Origin: Lewinellaceae bacterium
GTDB taxonomy: Bacteria; Bacteroidota; Bacteroidia; Chitinophagales; Saprospiraceae
Length of the DNA stretch: 64,000 bases
NCBI GenBank assembly: GCA_020636095.1
Contig: JACJYN010000005.1
Coordinates: 310,001-374,000, forward strand
Direction of reading: 5' to 3'
The notes below the pieces were generated by a model. It was not told the DNA's origin and did no database searches. It was given only the letters and a program-made list of their open reading frames with translations. Positions 47,769 through 57,845 of this stretch are shown piece by piece; the first letter of the stretch is position 1, and every line of letters starts with the position of its first letter. Position numbers and translations under genes: made by a program.

Positions 47769-47842
47769 AGTCTCGTAGCTCAGCTGGTTAGAGCGCTACA
47801 CTGATAATGTAGAGGCCGGCGGTTCAAGTCCGCCCGAGACTA
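47769..47842 (+). tRNA. tRNA-Ile (GAT)
   Basis: 74 nt plus no encoded CCA (followed by CGG). Acceptor AGTCTCG / CGAGACT, anticodon stem CTACA / TGTAG with loop CTGATAA (anticodon GAT), T arm with TTCAAGT. Standard first tRNA of a 16S-23S spacer. Confidence 0.96.
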
Positions 47843-47968
47843 CGGAGGTGGTGAGGGATTGAGGTAATGATATAGTGAAATGTTGAGAAGGGGTGCCTTA
47901 GGGCATTACCTGTCTGAGGCACTAGATCACTTACTCACTACATCGCCACATCATTGGCTACATTATCC

Positions 47969-48045
47969 GGGGGATTAGCTCAGCTGGCTAGAGCGCCTGC
48001 CTTGCACGCAGGAGGTCATCGGTTCGACTCCGATATCCTCCACCA
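47969..48045 (+). tRNA. tRNA-Ala (TGC)
   Basis: 77 nt with encoded CCA. Acceptor GGGGGAT / ATCCTCC with one G-T pair, anticodon stem CCTGC / GCAGG with loop CTTGCAC (TGC), T arm ATCGG-TTCGACT-CCGAT. Confidence 0.96.
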
Positions 48046-48053
48046 ATTGAAAA

Positions 48054-48131
48054 GGAGAATAGGGAAGTGGGCTAGAGCGTCCCGGTATTACACCGGGAAG
48101 GCCATCGGTTCGGCTCCGATATCCTCCACCA
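48054..48131 (+). pseudogene. tRNA-like unit 1, derived from tRNA-Ala
   Basis: 78 nt ending in CCA. The 3' half (T arm ATCGG-TTCGGCT-CCGAT, ATCCTCCACCA) matches the tRNA-Ala just upstream except for the T-loop A58-to-G change. The acceptor keeps all but one pair. The D stem no longer pairs, and the anticodon arm is a new, stable CCCGG-TATTACA-CCGGG without the U33 of real tRNAs. It reads as a tRNA-shaped relic or decoy rather than a translating tRNA. Confidence 0.6.
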
Positions 48132-48139
48132 ATTGAAAA

Positions 48140-48217
48140 GGAGAATAGGGAAGTGGGCTAGAGCGTCCCGGTATTACACCGGGAAGGCCATCGGTTCGGC
48201 TCCGATATCCTCCACCA
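48140..48217 (+). pseudogene. tRNA-like unit 2, identical tandem copy
   Basis: Exact repeat of the unit at 48054-48131, offset 86 bases with the linker AATTGAAAA included. Perfect identity implies very recent duplication or concerted maintenance among rRNA operons. Confidence 0.65.
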
Positions 48218-48279
48218 ATTAAGGATTGTCACCACGAGAAATGCAGCGAATGAGCTGCATTAGTAATGAAAGCCAGAGA

Positions 48280-48330
48280 AGGTAAAGCCTGTCAGGAGGC
48301 GTCCAGAGCGGTTCGATTCCGCGATTACCT
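48280..48330 (+). other. 51-nt tRNA-like fold in the 23S leader
   Basis: AGGTAA (48280-48285) pairs with TTACCT (48325-48330), closing a T-arm lookalike GCGG-TTCGATT-CCGC (48308-48322) and a small GCCT/AGGC hairpin. It lacks D and full anticodon arms. A separate hairpin ATGCAGC-GAATGA-GCTGCAT precedes it at 48241-48260. Confidence 0.45.
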
Positions 48331-48411
48331 GCAAGTGAGCTGCCAGGAAGCCCGAGATACCCAACCACCTTAGCGAGTGGGGTATAGCCGGTTGAGAGGC
48401 GAGAAAGGCTC

Positions 48412-48427
48412 AAAAAGTTCATTGACA
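48412..48427 (+). promoter_or_regulatory. boxA-like site, 23S leader
   Basis: AAAAAGTTCATTGACA, identical to the word before 16S, about 115 bases upstream of 23S. Confidence 0.7.
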
Positions 48428-48526
48428 AGTTGGGAGAGAATAAAGATAGCCGTGAGGTGTAAGTGATTACACAGCACGGTTAAAAATCGAGCAAAGAGCG
48501 CTGAAAGGAAACGCCTTTACGGGCGT

Positions 48527-51292
<2,766 letters not shown>

Positions 51293-51422
51293 AAAACCGT
51301 AAAAGCTCCTTCAAGCGCACTTTGCAGATTTCTTTTTTCTCTCCCTATACTTGTCTTTAAAGAAAAGCCCTTGCCCATTCCTCCCCCCTTTGGGGGGATA
51401 AGAGGGGGGCTGGGCAAAGAAC

Positions 51423-51533
<111 letters not shown>

Positions 51534-51550
51534 CTCAATACAATCAACAA

Positions 51551-51588
51551 GCCCCTGTACGCATCCGCGTGCAGGGGCTTTGTTGTTT
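51551..51588 (+). terminator. rRNA operon terminator
   Basis: GCCCCTGTACGC-ATCC-GCGTGCAGGGGC with one G-T pair, then TTTGTTGTTTT. Begins 18 bases after 5S. Confidence 0.9.
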
Positions 51589-51849
51589 TGATCCCGCCTC
51601 CACATATTTCCTGAAATTATCCAAAATGGCCAGAAAGAAAAAACGGGACGGTTAAAACGGCCTCGCCCTGCTGTTGTGTTTTGCCAACTTTTGAATCGGG
51701 AAAAATGGGCGAAGAAAGTTTTTTTGAGAAATGGCCATTTTTCGAAACTCAAAAAGCACTCATTTTTTGAGTTAGAAGAGAAAATAACCGCCAAAGTTGA
51801 TAAACCTGTCCTTTCGCCTTAACTTTAGGATAGTAAATCATTCATTAAT
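51589..51849. other. gap after the rRNA operon
   Basis: AT-rich; nothing recognisable until the promoter at 51797-51828. Contains complementary CTTTTTTGAG/CTCAAAAAG words around 51715-51775. Confidence 0.5.
51797..51828 (+). promoter_or_regulatory. candidate promoter of the 2TM-GH18 pair
   Basis: TTG (51797-51799), 20 bases, TAACTTTAG (51820-51828), a good match to TTG/TAnnTTTG, with the ATG 21 bases further on. Confidence 0.55.
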
Positions 51850-52218
51850 ATGTACGAAGAACTACGCAAAAAGGCAGAGAAGAAAGTAGAAGCTAAAATG
51901 GGATTCTTTATCTGTGGCATCACATTTGCTTGTACCGCCGTTGTTCTGATAATGTTGAGTATTTATTTGCCAAGTATAGCCTTATGGCTGTTGCTTCCCA
52001 TACCGGTTATGGGTATGGTATTGGGCATTTTATACATCCTTGTTTTTGGCTTACCTACTTCCGGGGCACTTTCAACAGAGTGGCGAGAGGAAGAAATCGA
52101 AAAAGAAATGATCAAGCTCTATCAGGAAAAAAAAGCTTCTCAACCTATTAATGAAGCATTACCTGAGGCCGGCCGCCTGGAGTTGAAGGAATTGGAGCGT
52201 TTGAAAATAAAAAAATGA
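51850..52218 (+). CDS. 2TM-domain-like small membrane protein
   Basis: 122 aa. Starts MYEELRKKAEKKVEAKMGFF, then two membrane helices (about 19-41 and 44-68) and a charged C-terminal tail with WREEEIEKEMIKLY. This layout is that of the Bacteroidota 2TM domain proteins, which have no known function. Overlaps the next gene by the ATGA junction (52215-52218), so translation is coupled. Confidence 0.75.
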   Translation: MYEELRKKAEKKVEAKMGFFICGITFACTAVVLIMLSIYLPSIALWLLLPIPVMGMVLGILYILVFGLPTSGALSTEWREEEIEKEMIKLYQEKKASQPINEALPEAGRLELKELERLKIKK

Positions 52219-53264
52219 AACATTCTTCCCTAATCCTTTCTGTTTTCCTGTTCCTTGCCTCGACGGCCCACTCCCAGTCCGAGAACCTCTTCTACATGGT
52301 TGATACGCCTGATTCGTTCGAGCGTTTTCAGAAAAATGCGGCCCAAATTTCCATCGTCTGTCCGCAAACCTTTCTGGTTAGTAAGGAAGGGGTGCTCACC
52401 GGGTCGGTGGATCCCCGGGTGCTGGAGATCGCCAAAGCCAATGGTGTAAAGGTGATGCCGCTAATCGTCAATAAGGGCTTCGACCAGCAACTGCTGCACG
52501 ACATCGTTTCCAATCCGGCCTCCCGGCGGCGCTCCATCGGGATGATGCTGGAATACGCCCGGCGATACGAACTGGACGGCTGGCAGTTTGACCTGGAAGG
52601 GCTGCACATTTCCGACCGCGACAGTTTTACGCTGTATTTCCGGGAGACGGCGGAGGCCCTGCACAAAGAAGGGCTTCAACTTTCGGGGGCAATAGTCCAC
52701 GCCCTGGAAAATGTGGGCGGCCCCGGTATGTACCAGCGATTTTTGTACGAGAACTGGAGGGCGGGCTACGGCCTCAAAGAGCTGTCGGAGATCGGCGATT
52801 TTATTTCGATTATGACCTACGACCAGCATACCCGCCGTACCCCTCCGGGGCCGGTAGCCGGCATCGAATGGGTGGAGCAGGTCGTACAGTATTTGCTTTC
52901 AGAAGGGGTCGCTCCGGAGAAGATATCCATGGGTATTCCCTCTTACTCCGTCCACTGGTTCGCGGATTATACCGAGGAACGGGGCGGCTTTTCTAACGGC
53001 CGGCAGGTCGGCTACGACTGGGTGCAGCATCTGCTGGGAAAATACGACGCTACCCCGCAATGGCACGAAAAAGCAGGCTGCCACTATGCCTTCTGGGATA
53101 ATGGCGGTGTATTCGAATACCTGTTTATCGAAGACGCCGAATCCCTGAAGTTGAAACTCGGCATTTTGAAAAAATATAACCTCAGAGGCATCTCGGTATG
53201 GGTGCTGGGCAGGGAAGACCCCCGGTTCTGGGAAGTGCTGCAAGAGATAGCCGTGAAAAAATAA
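52215..53264 (+). CDS. secreted GH18-type glycoside hydrolase
   Basis: 349 aa with signal peptide (cut near STAHS-Q, residue 20). Carries the GH18 active-site segment LDGWQFDLEG (Asp121, Asp126, Glu128; DxxDxE with Glu128 the general acid) and the GH18 features SIMTYDQHTRRTPPGPVAGIEW and KISMGIPSYSVHWF. The closest style is spore-lytic or chitobiase-like GH18 (YaaH/di-N-acetylchitobiase) rather than a chitin-binding chitinase; no accessory domains. A likely role is cleavage of peptidoglycan- or chitin-derived N-acetylglucosamine chains. Translationally coupled to the preceding membrane protein. Confidence 0.88.
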   Translation: MKHSSLILSVFLFLASTAHSQSENLFYMVDTPDSFERFQKNAAQISIVCPQTFLVSKEGVLTGSVDPRVLEIAKANGVKVMPLIVNKGFDQQLLHDIVSNPASRRRSIGMMLEYARRYELDGWQFDLEGLHISDRDSFTLYFRETAEALHKEGLQLSGAIVHALENVGGPGMYQRFLYENWRAGYGLKELSEIGDFISIMTYDQHTRRTPPGPVAGIEWVEQVVQYLLSEGVAPEKISMGIPSYSVHWFADYTEERGGFSNGRQVGYDWVQHLLGKYDATPQWHEKAGCHYAFWDNGGVFEYLFIEDAESLKLKLGILKKYNLRGISVWVLGREDPRFWEVLQEIAVKK

Positions 53265-53414
53265 CCGGATCGTTTCAGCAACAGGCGCAAGACGTGTCTC
53301 CAACTTTTTCAGGAAAGACAAGATGGGAATTACCCATAATTTCACAACCATTTCTTCCTGAAAACTGTCCTGAAGAGTGTATTCTACTCTTTTTTGAAAG
53401 GACTAAGTAAAACC

Positions 53415-54626
53415 ATGCTCGACGCAGCAAAAATAAGGCGGCAGTTCCCCCTCTTCTCCCACTATCCCGAGTTGGCCTATCTGGATAATGCCGCCACGAC
53501 GCAGAAGCCGAAATCCGTCATCGAAGCCATTACCAACTTCTACGAGAAGGGCAACGCCAACATCCACCGCGGCGTTTACGAACTGGCCGCCCGGGCCACG
53601 CAGCAATACGAAGGTGTGCGTGGGAAGGTGGCCGCTCTGATCAACGCCCCGAAACCGGAAACCATCGTTTACACCACCGGCGCCACCGCCGGCATCAACC
53701 TGGTGGCCCAGTCCTTCCTCGAGCCGCGCCTGCAACCCGGCGATGAAGTCGTGATCTCGTATATGGAGCACCACGCCAACCTCATCCCCTGGCAGATGGC
53801 CTGTAAGAAAAAAGGAGCGAAACTACGGGTTGTTCCTATGAATAAAGAGGGGGTGCTGGACCTGGCGGCATTTCGTAAAATGCTTTCCCCCCGCACCCGC
53901 ATGGTAGCCCTGGTGCACGTTTCCAATACCCTGGGCGCCATCAACCCCATTGAGGAAATGATCGCCCTGGCGCATCAGCACCAGGTTCCGGTACTGACCG
54001 ACGCTGCTCAGAGTATTGCCCATTTCCCCATCGACGTACAGGCGCTGGATGTGGATTTTCTCGTCTTTTCCGGCCATAAAATGTTTGGGCCAACCGGCGT
54101 GGGCATCCTGTACGGCAAGGAGGAGCATCTGGCGGCTACGCCTCCTCATCACTTTGGCGGCGATATGATCCGTCACGTGTCCTTTGAAGAGACGGCCTTT
54201 GCCCAGCCTCCTCAACGGTTTGAGGCCGGCACGCCCCCCATCGCCGGCGTCATCGGCCTGGGCGCCGCCGTGGATTTCCTGCAAACCCTGGATAAAGCCG
54301 AGATACAGCAGCACCTTAAACTGCTGGCTCGCGCCGCCCGGGAAGCCCTCGCCCGCATCGACGGGCTGACAATAATCGGCAATGCGCCCGCATCTACGGC
54401 CATCGTTTCCTTTGTGCTGGAAAACATTCACCCGCACGACGTGGCGACCTTCCTGGCCGAAGATCAGATCGCCGTGCGCGCCGGCCACCACTGCACCCAG
54501 CCCATTATGGACTTTTTCGGGATAGCCGGCGCCACCCGTGCTTCCTTTTCCGTTTATAATGATTTGGAGGAGATTGAGCGGCTGGCCCAAAGCCTGAGGG
54601 GTATACAGCAGTTTTTCCTGGGTTGA
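53415..54626 (+). CDS. sufS: SufS-type cysteine desulfurase
   Basis: 403 aa from the ATG at 53415 (MLDAAKIRRQFPLFSHYPE); an upstream TTG would add seven residues without reason. PLP enzyme that takes sulfur from cysteine for Fe-S cluster assembly. Seen: YLDNAATTQKPKSVIEA, HH119-120, PLP lysine Lys222 in VFSGHKMFGPTGVGILYGK, and the catalytic cysteine Cys360 in RAGHHCTQPIMD, the short-loop form of group II enzymes. SufU, its usual partner, follows about 600 bp downstream, separated by repeats. No sufB/C/D genes are in the window. Confidence 0.95.
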   Translation: MLDAAKIRRQFPLFSHYPELAYLDNAATTQKPKSVIEAITNFYEKGNANIHRGVYELAARATQQYEGVRGKVAALINAPKPETIVYTTGATAGINLVAQSFLEPRLQPGDEVVISYMEHHANLIPWQMACKKKGAKLRVVPMNKEGVLDLAAFRKMLSPRTRMVALVHVSNTLGAINPIEEMIALAHQHQVPVLTDAAQSIAHFPIDVQALDVDFLVFSGHKMFGPTGVGILYGKEEHLAATPPHHFGGDMIRHVSFEETAFAQPPQRFEAGTPPIAGVIGLGAAVDFLQTLDKAEIQQHLKLLARAAREALARIDGLTIIGNAPASTAIVSFVLENIHPHDVATFLAEDQIAVRAGHHCTQPIMDFFGIAGATRASFSVYNDLEEIERLAQSLRGIQQFFLG

Positions 54627-54659
54627 TAGCGGGGCATTGGGAGTGTAAGTGGTATTTTA

Positions 54660-54821
54660 GTACTCTGTAAATTAAGTAAATTCTCGTTTATGAACGATGT
54701 ATTTTCGTTCCAACCTAGGAACGCCCGGAGCCTGATAGCCTTAGCTATCAAGGCGAGGACGAGACGACGGGTGGGGCGGAAAGACACGTTCAGAAACAGA
54801 AGATATTTATTTTACAGAGTA
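54660..54821. repeat. TTA-flanked palindromic element, type A, copy 2
   Basis: 162 bp, nearly identical to 4159-4321, in the same orientation; TTA at 54657-54659 and 54822-54824. Confidence 0.85.
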
Positions 54822-54824
54822 TTA

Positions 54825-54982
54825 GGGGCCGGAGGAAAATAAGTTCCTCATTTCAGGCGAGCTATTTTTTTGCCAGGCAAGGCGCGAGGAGGGAAGATAG
54901 CCGGAGCTACCTGACCGACGAGCAACGCAGCATGGCGGAAAAAGAGCCGTATCAAATGGGGAAGTTATTCTTCTCCGGGCCC
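54825..54982. repeat. TTA-flanked palindromic element, type B, copy 3 (diverged)
   Basis: 158 bp with ends GGGGCCGGAGGAAAATAAG / complement of GGAAGTTATTCTTCTCCGG and TTA at 54822-54824 and 54983-54985. The interior is related to but clearly diverged from the copies at 3999 and 21257; the centre reads GATAGCCGGAGCTACC. Confidence 0.8.
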
Positions 54983-55039
54983 TTAGTGTATCAGAGAGCA
55001 GTGTTTTGGTGTATCGGGGACATTAAATGGGAAGATTCA

Positions 55040-55123
55040 GTGTTCGCAAAGCCCGTTCGGACGCCGGCGTGAGATGAAAATCAGAGGTCGTTTTTTTAAA
55101 AGACACAGAAAATTGAAATATCC
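55040..55123 (+). repeat. dispersed repeat D, copy upstream of sufU
   Basis: Runs from GTTCGCAAAGCCCGTTCGG to AAAAGACACAGAAAATTGAA. Other copies: 59438-59579, 61654-61740, 62122-62205, and a partial reverse copy at 1503-1556. Confidence 0.75.
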
Positions 55124-55225
55124 CATGGAAAGATTCAAAATGCCGTGACACACGGACACACTGCTCTCTGATACACTGCTCTCTGACACACCGCAACACC
55201 AAACCACCGAAATACCGCAAGAACT

Positions 55226-55657
55226 ATGAACGACCGCCTCAAACAACTCTACCAATCCGTCATCCTGAAGCATAGCAAAGAACCGGTTCATTTTGAAAAA
55301 AAGGAGCAGGCTACCCATGTATTGGAAGCCTATAACCCCCTCTGTGGCGACAAATTTCAGCTCTTCTTTGAAATAGAGGACGGAAAGATCAGCCAACTGA
55401 GCTTTCACGGCTATGGCTGCGCCATTTCCAAGGCTTCGGCCTCTGTACTGGTTAAAAAGCTCGAAGGCCGGCCGGTGGAGGAAGGCCTGGCGTTATGCCG
55501 GGAGTTCCTGGCCATGCTCCAGGCAGAGAAGGAGAACCCGGAGGACGTTGACGAAGAATTGGCCGCCTTCGCCGCCGCCCGGTCCTTTCCCGGGCGGATG
55601 AAGTGTGCGACGTTGAGCTGGGAGGAAATGGAGACGTTTTTGGGCAAACCTGATTAA
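55226..55657 (+). CDS. sufU: SufU-type Fe-S assembly / sulfur acceptor protein
   Basis: 143 aa. Contains the three cysteines and aspartate of the SufU/IscU family: NPLCGD (Cys40, Asp42), GYGCAIS (Cys65) and RMKCATLSW (Cys127). The insert between the second and third cysteine marks SufU rather than IscU. Accepts persulfide from SufS (zinc-dependent in Gram-positives). Follows sufS on the same strand. Confidence 0.93.
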   Translation: MNDRLKQLYQSVILKHSKEPVHFEKKEQATHVLEAYNPLCGDKFQLFFEIEDGKISQLSFHGYGCAISKASASVLVKKLEGRPVEEGLALCREFLAMLQAEKENPEDVDEELAAFAAARSFPGRMKCATLSWEEMETFLGKPD

Positions 55658-55690
55658 AGGCGACGCCTTCACGGAGTACCCGCCTCGGAC

Positions 55691-55727
55691 AAAAGGTGTC
55701 GCCTTCACATCGAAGGCGACACCTTTT
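55691..55727. terminator. bidirectional terminator between convergent genes
   Basis: A perfect 16-bp stem starting AAAAGGTGTCGCC with loop ACATC gives T-rich ends on both strands. It serves sufU (+) and the cytolysin-like gene (-). Confidence 0.85.
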
Positions 55728-55777
55728 GCTAAACAGTGTCTGGCGGGAAGGCGTCACCTAATAGGGTTGGAGGGGGC

Positions 55778-57310
55778 TCACCTCACCCTTTCCAGCGTAT
55801 ACTTCACATCCACATTCCCACTGAAGGTGAGCATACCGTAAACCGGCGTATTCTCCCGAATATCTTTCAGGTTAATGATGTGCGAATCCGCCCCGAGGTC
55901 ATCGTCATCGCCAGCGTCCCGTTCCTTTAGCCATCCGTCCACCTTGATGTAATCCGTGCCATAATCCGGCCGGTACAGCTCCACATCCTTTGAGATGCCC
56001 AGGCCGTACTCCTGCCCCTCGTGAATCTCCCAGGCTTCATCTCTGGACCGGCTCCATTCTGCTTTGGGGCCGGCCGCACTGCCATTCACATAAGCCCGGC
56101 CGGTAAGGCGCCCGTATATTTCAGGATCTCCGATCTCGGGGCAATCATTGCATTTCAGGGAATTGATCTTGATCCGGAATTTAGGATACGCCAGGTCACA
56201 GGTTCTCACCGCGTACTCGGACGCCAAAACGACCCGGGCTACCGGCGTACCTGCTTTGAGGTATCGCAATTTGTAGGACAAGGGCGCCCCCGGCGATTCC
56301 TTAGAGTAATTTCCGCCTTCAGCAATGTAGTTGTACACCTCACCCGGGCCATTGATGATCTGCGCAGCAGCGGCGGCTGACCCTCCAATGACGACGGCTT
56401 TGATGTTGGACGAGGCGATGGTTTGCTGATAATCGGTGTCGATTGACCCGCCGCCGGAAGAGAAGGCGGCGCTGAAGGCAGCGTTCACCTCAGTAAAGCT
56501 CCGGTTCGTTTCCACGGTGTATAAGACCATTCGTCCGTAAGCGATGGAAGCGACGTATACCGGGCTGGCCGAACCGAAAGTGCTGATCTCCGGCAGAGAC
56601 TTGAAAAGATCGCTGGGGTCGGCCGGAGGGTCCATGTCTATGGTGTAGTAGGTCTGGATGTACTTGATGATAAATTTGTTGCTGTAAGTGGACTGGCTGA
56701 AATTGAAGGCTGCCGACACACTGTTGCCCGCCGAGCGGTAGTTGGCGCCCAGGGCTACCTTCAGGTGTTCTTCCGAATAGACTTCGGAAATCTCAAAGCT
56801 TAGTTTAGCCGGCGTCGCGGAGGTCACCTCCTGGTCCAGGATGGACTTGATGCCCGTCCTGACCGTCGATAATTTGGGATCCTCGATCTCCACAACCGGG
56901 CTGCCGCTGAGGTTCTGGAGGGAAATGGAAAGGGTGATCGGCGTTCTATCGGCTATAATAGGAATGTACTCTCCCGTAGGAATGGATTCCCCCAGCAGCA
57001 TGGCCCCCGGGTAGATCACATCGGTGGTGGGGTCCAGTGCGAGCATTTCATCAAAGCCCGGCGCCACTTTGTAGGTGGTGTAATAACATTCCAGGGCAGG
57101 ATTGGATCCATCCTGTTCGGGGCTGGATGTTCCCAATACAACGGGGCCGGGTATTTCCTCCGCCTGGATGAAGGGGCCCAGGTCCTGCAGGTTGTCATTA
57201 AAGGTGGCCGTATCTTCCGTAGAGGGGCCTTCGTTTTTCTCCTTATTGCAGGAAAAGGTCAACAGTACAAAGGTAAACAGGGTAAGGTAAATTGCTGATT
57301 TGGTAAACAT
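55778..57310 (-). CDS. cholesterol-dependent-cytolysin-like lipoprotein with replaced domain 4
   Basis: 510 aa. Lipoprotein signal MFTKSAIYLTLFTFVLLTFSC (Cys21). Residues about 95-370 follow thiol-activated cytolysins D1-D3: VIYPGAMLLG (98-107), DRTPITLSISLQNL, ALGANYRSAGNSVSAAFNFS, VYVASIAYGRMV (251-262), KAVVIGG (304-310) and SPGAPLSYKLRYL (339-351). The final 140 residues (371-510) show no tryptophan-rich undecapeptide (ECTGLAWEWWR-type) or cholesterol loop; instead a different beta-rich domain with Cys371/387/390 and an acidic DAGDDDDLGAD turn. In known CDCs domain 4 selects the membrane, so this protein should bind another target, if it forms pores at all. Convergent with sufU and in no obvious operon. 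Confidence 0.82.
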   Translation of the reverse strand: MFTKSAIYLTLFTFVLLTFSCNKEKNEGPSTEDTATFNDNLQDLGPFIQAEEIPGPVVLGTSSPEQDGSNPALECYYTTYKVAPGFDEMLALDPTTDVIYPGAMLLGESIPTGEYIPIIADRTPITLSISLQNLSGSPVVEIEDPKLSTVRTGIKSILDQEVTSATPAKLSFEISEVYSEEHLKVALGANYRSAGNSVSAAFNFSQSTYSNKFIIKYIQTYYTIDMDPPADPSDLFKSLPEISTFGSASPVYVASIAYGRMVLYTVETNRSFTEVNAAFSAAFSSGGGSIDTDYQQTIASSNIKAVVIGGSAAAAAQIINGPGEVYNYIAEGGNYSKESPGAPLSYKLRYLKAGTPVARVVLASEYAVRTCDLAYPKFRIKINSLKCNDCPEIGDPEIYGRLTGRAYVNGSAAGPKAEWSRSRDEAWEIHEGQEYGLGISKDVELYRPDYGTDYIKVDGWLKERDAGDDDDLGADSHIINLKDIRENTPVYGMLTFSGNVDVKYTLERVR

Positions 57311-57845
57311 AGGTATTCAATTTTTTTGTTTGCACAAACCTATGGTTACGGGCGGGAAGCTGCAATTTCAGAGGGTGGACAAAGGGTGGACAAGGGGTCT
57401 CGGGCGCCAATTTTATTCCATTTCATTCCCTGCCGGCCTGCGGCACAGCAGGCGGGCATCAGTCGCTACGCTCGTGTGCCATTGGCGCGCGAGTTGTGCC
57501 CTTTGGGGGTTTAAGTCGGAGCGCAATGGGAAATTGCGCCCCGACAGGGTTCTCGGGCGCCAATTTATTCCATTTCATTCCCTGCCGGCCTGCGGCACAG
57601 CAGGCGGGCATCAGTCGCTACGCTCGTGTTCCATTGGCGCGAGAGTTGTGCCCTTTGGGGGTTTAAGTCGGAGCGCAATGGGAAATTGCGCCCCGACAAG
57701 AGCTATACCGCCTGCCCCGGCGAAGAGCACTCAAACAGCAGGCCGGGATCGATATCAAAAGCGAAAAACTGCATGCGGCTTTCAAATATAGGCACTGAGC
57801 GGGTAAGATGCAATAAATAGTCATTCCACCAACTGGAAACGCCCG
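57311..57845. other. 535-bp gap with a 153-bp tandem duplication
   Basis: Holds the tandem pair at 57398-57699; the remainder is unremarkable. No gene is supported despite open frames through the repeat. Confidence 0.65.
57398..57699. repeat. 153-bp tandem duplication
   Basis: Two units starting TCTCGGGCGCC at 57398 and 57551, almost identical (one indel in the T run, GTGCC versus GTTCC, GCGCGAG versus GCGAGAG). Each contains GCAATGGGAAATTGC and CAGTCGCTACGCTCGTG words; the latter occurs also near 30460. Confidence 0.85.

Larger units (their letters stand above)
54627..55225. other. 599-bp repeat block between sufS and sufU
   Basis: Holds a type-A element, a type-B element joined to it through one TTA, and a copy of the dispersed repeat ending AGACACAGAAAATTGAA. 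No gene seen. Confidence 0.7.

Noticed and set aside
48054..48217. Two additional functional tRNAs (Val TAC)
   Set aside because: The anticodon arm cannot place TAC in a 7-base loop after U33, the D stem does not pair, and T-loop A58 is G.
57300..57820. Open frames across the 153-bp tandem repeat
   Set aside because: Same residues repeated by the DNA duplication, no recognisable start or family, overlapping the promoter side of the cytolysin-like gene.
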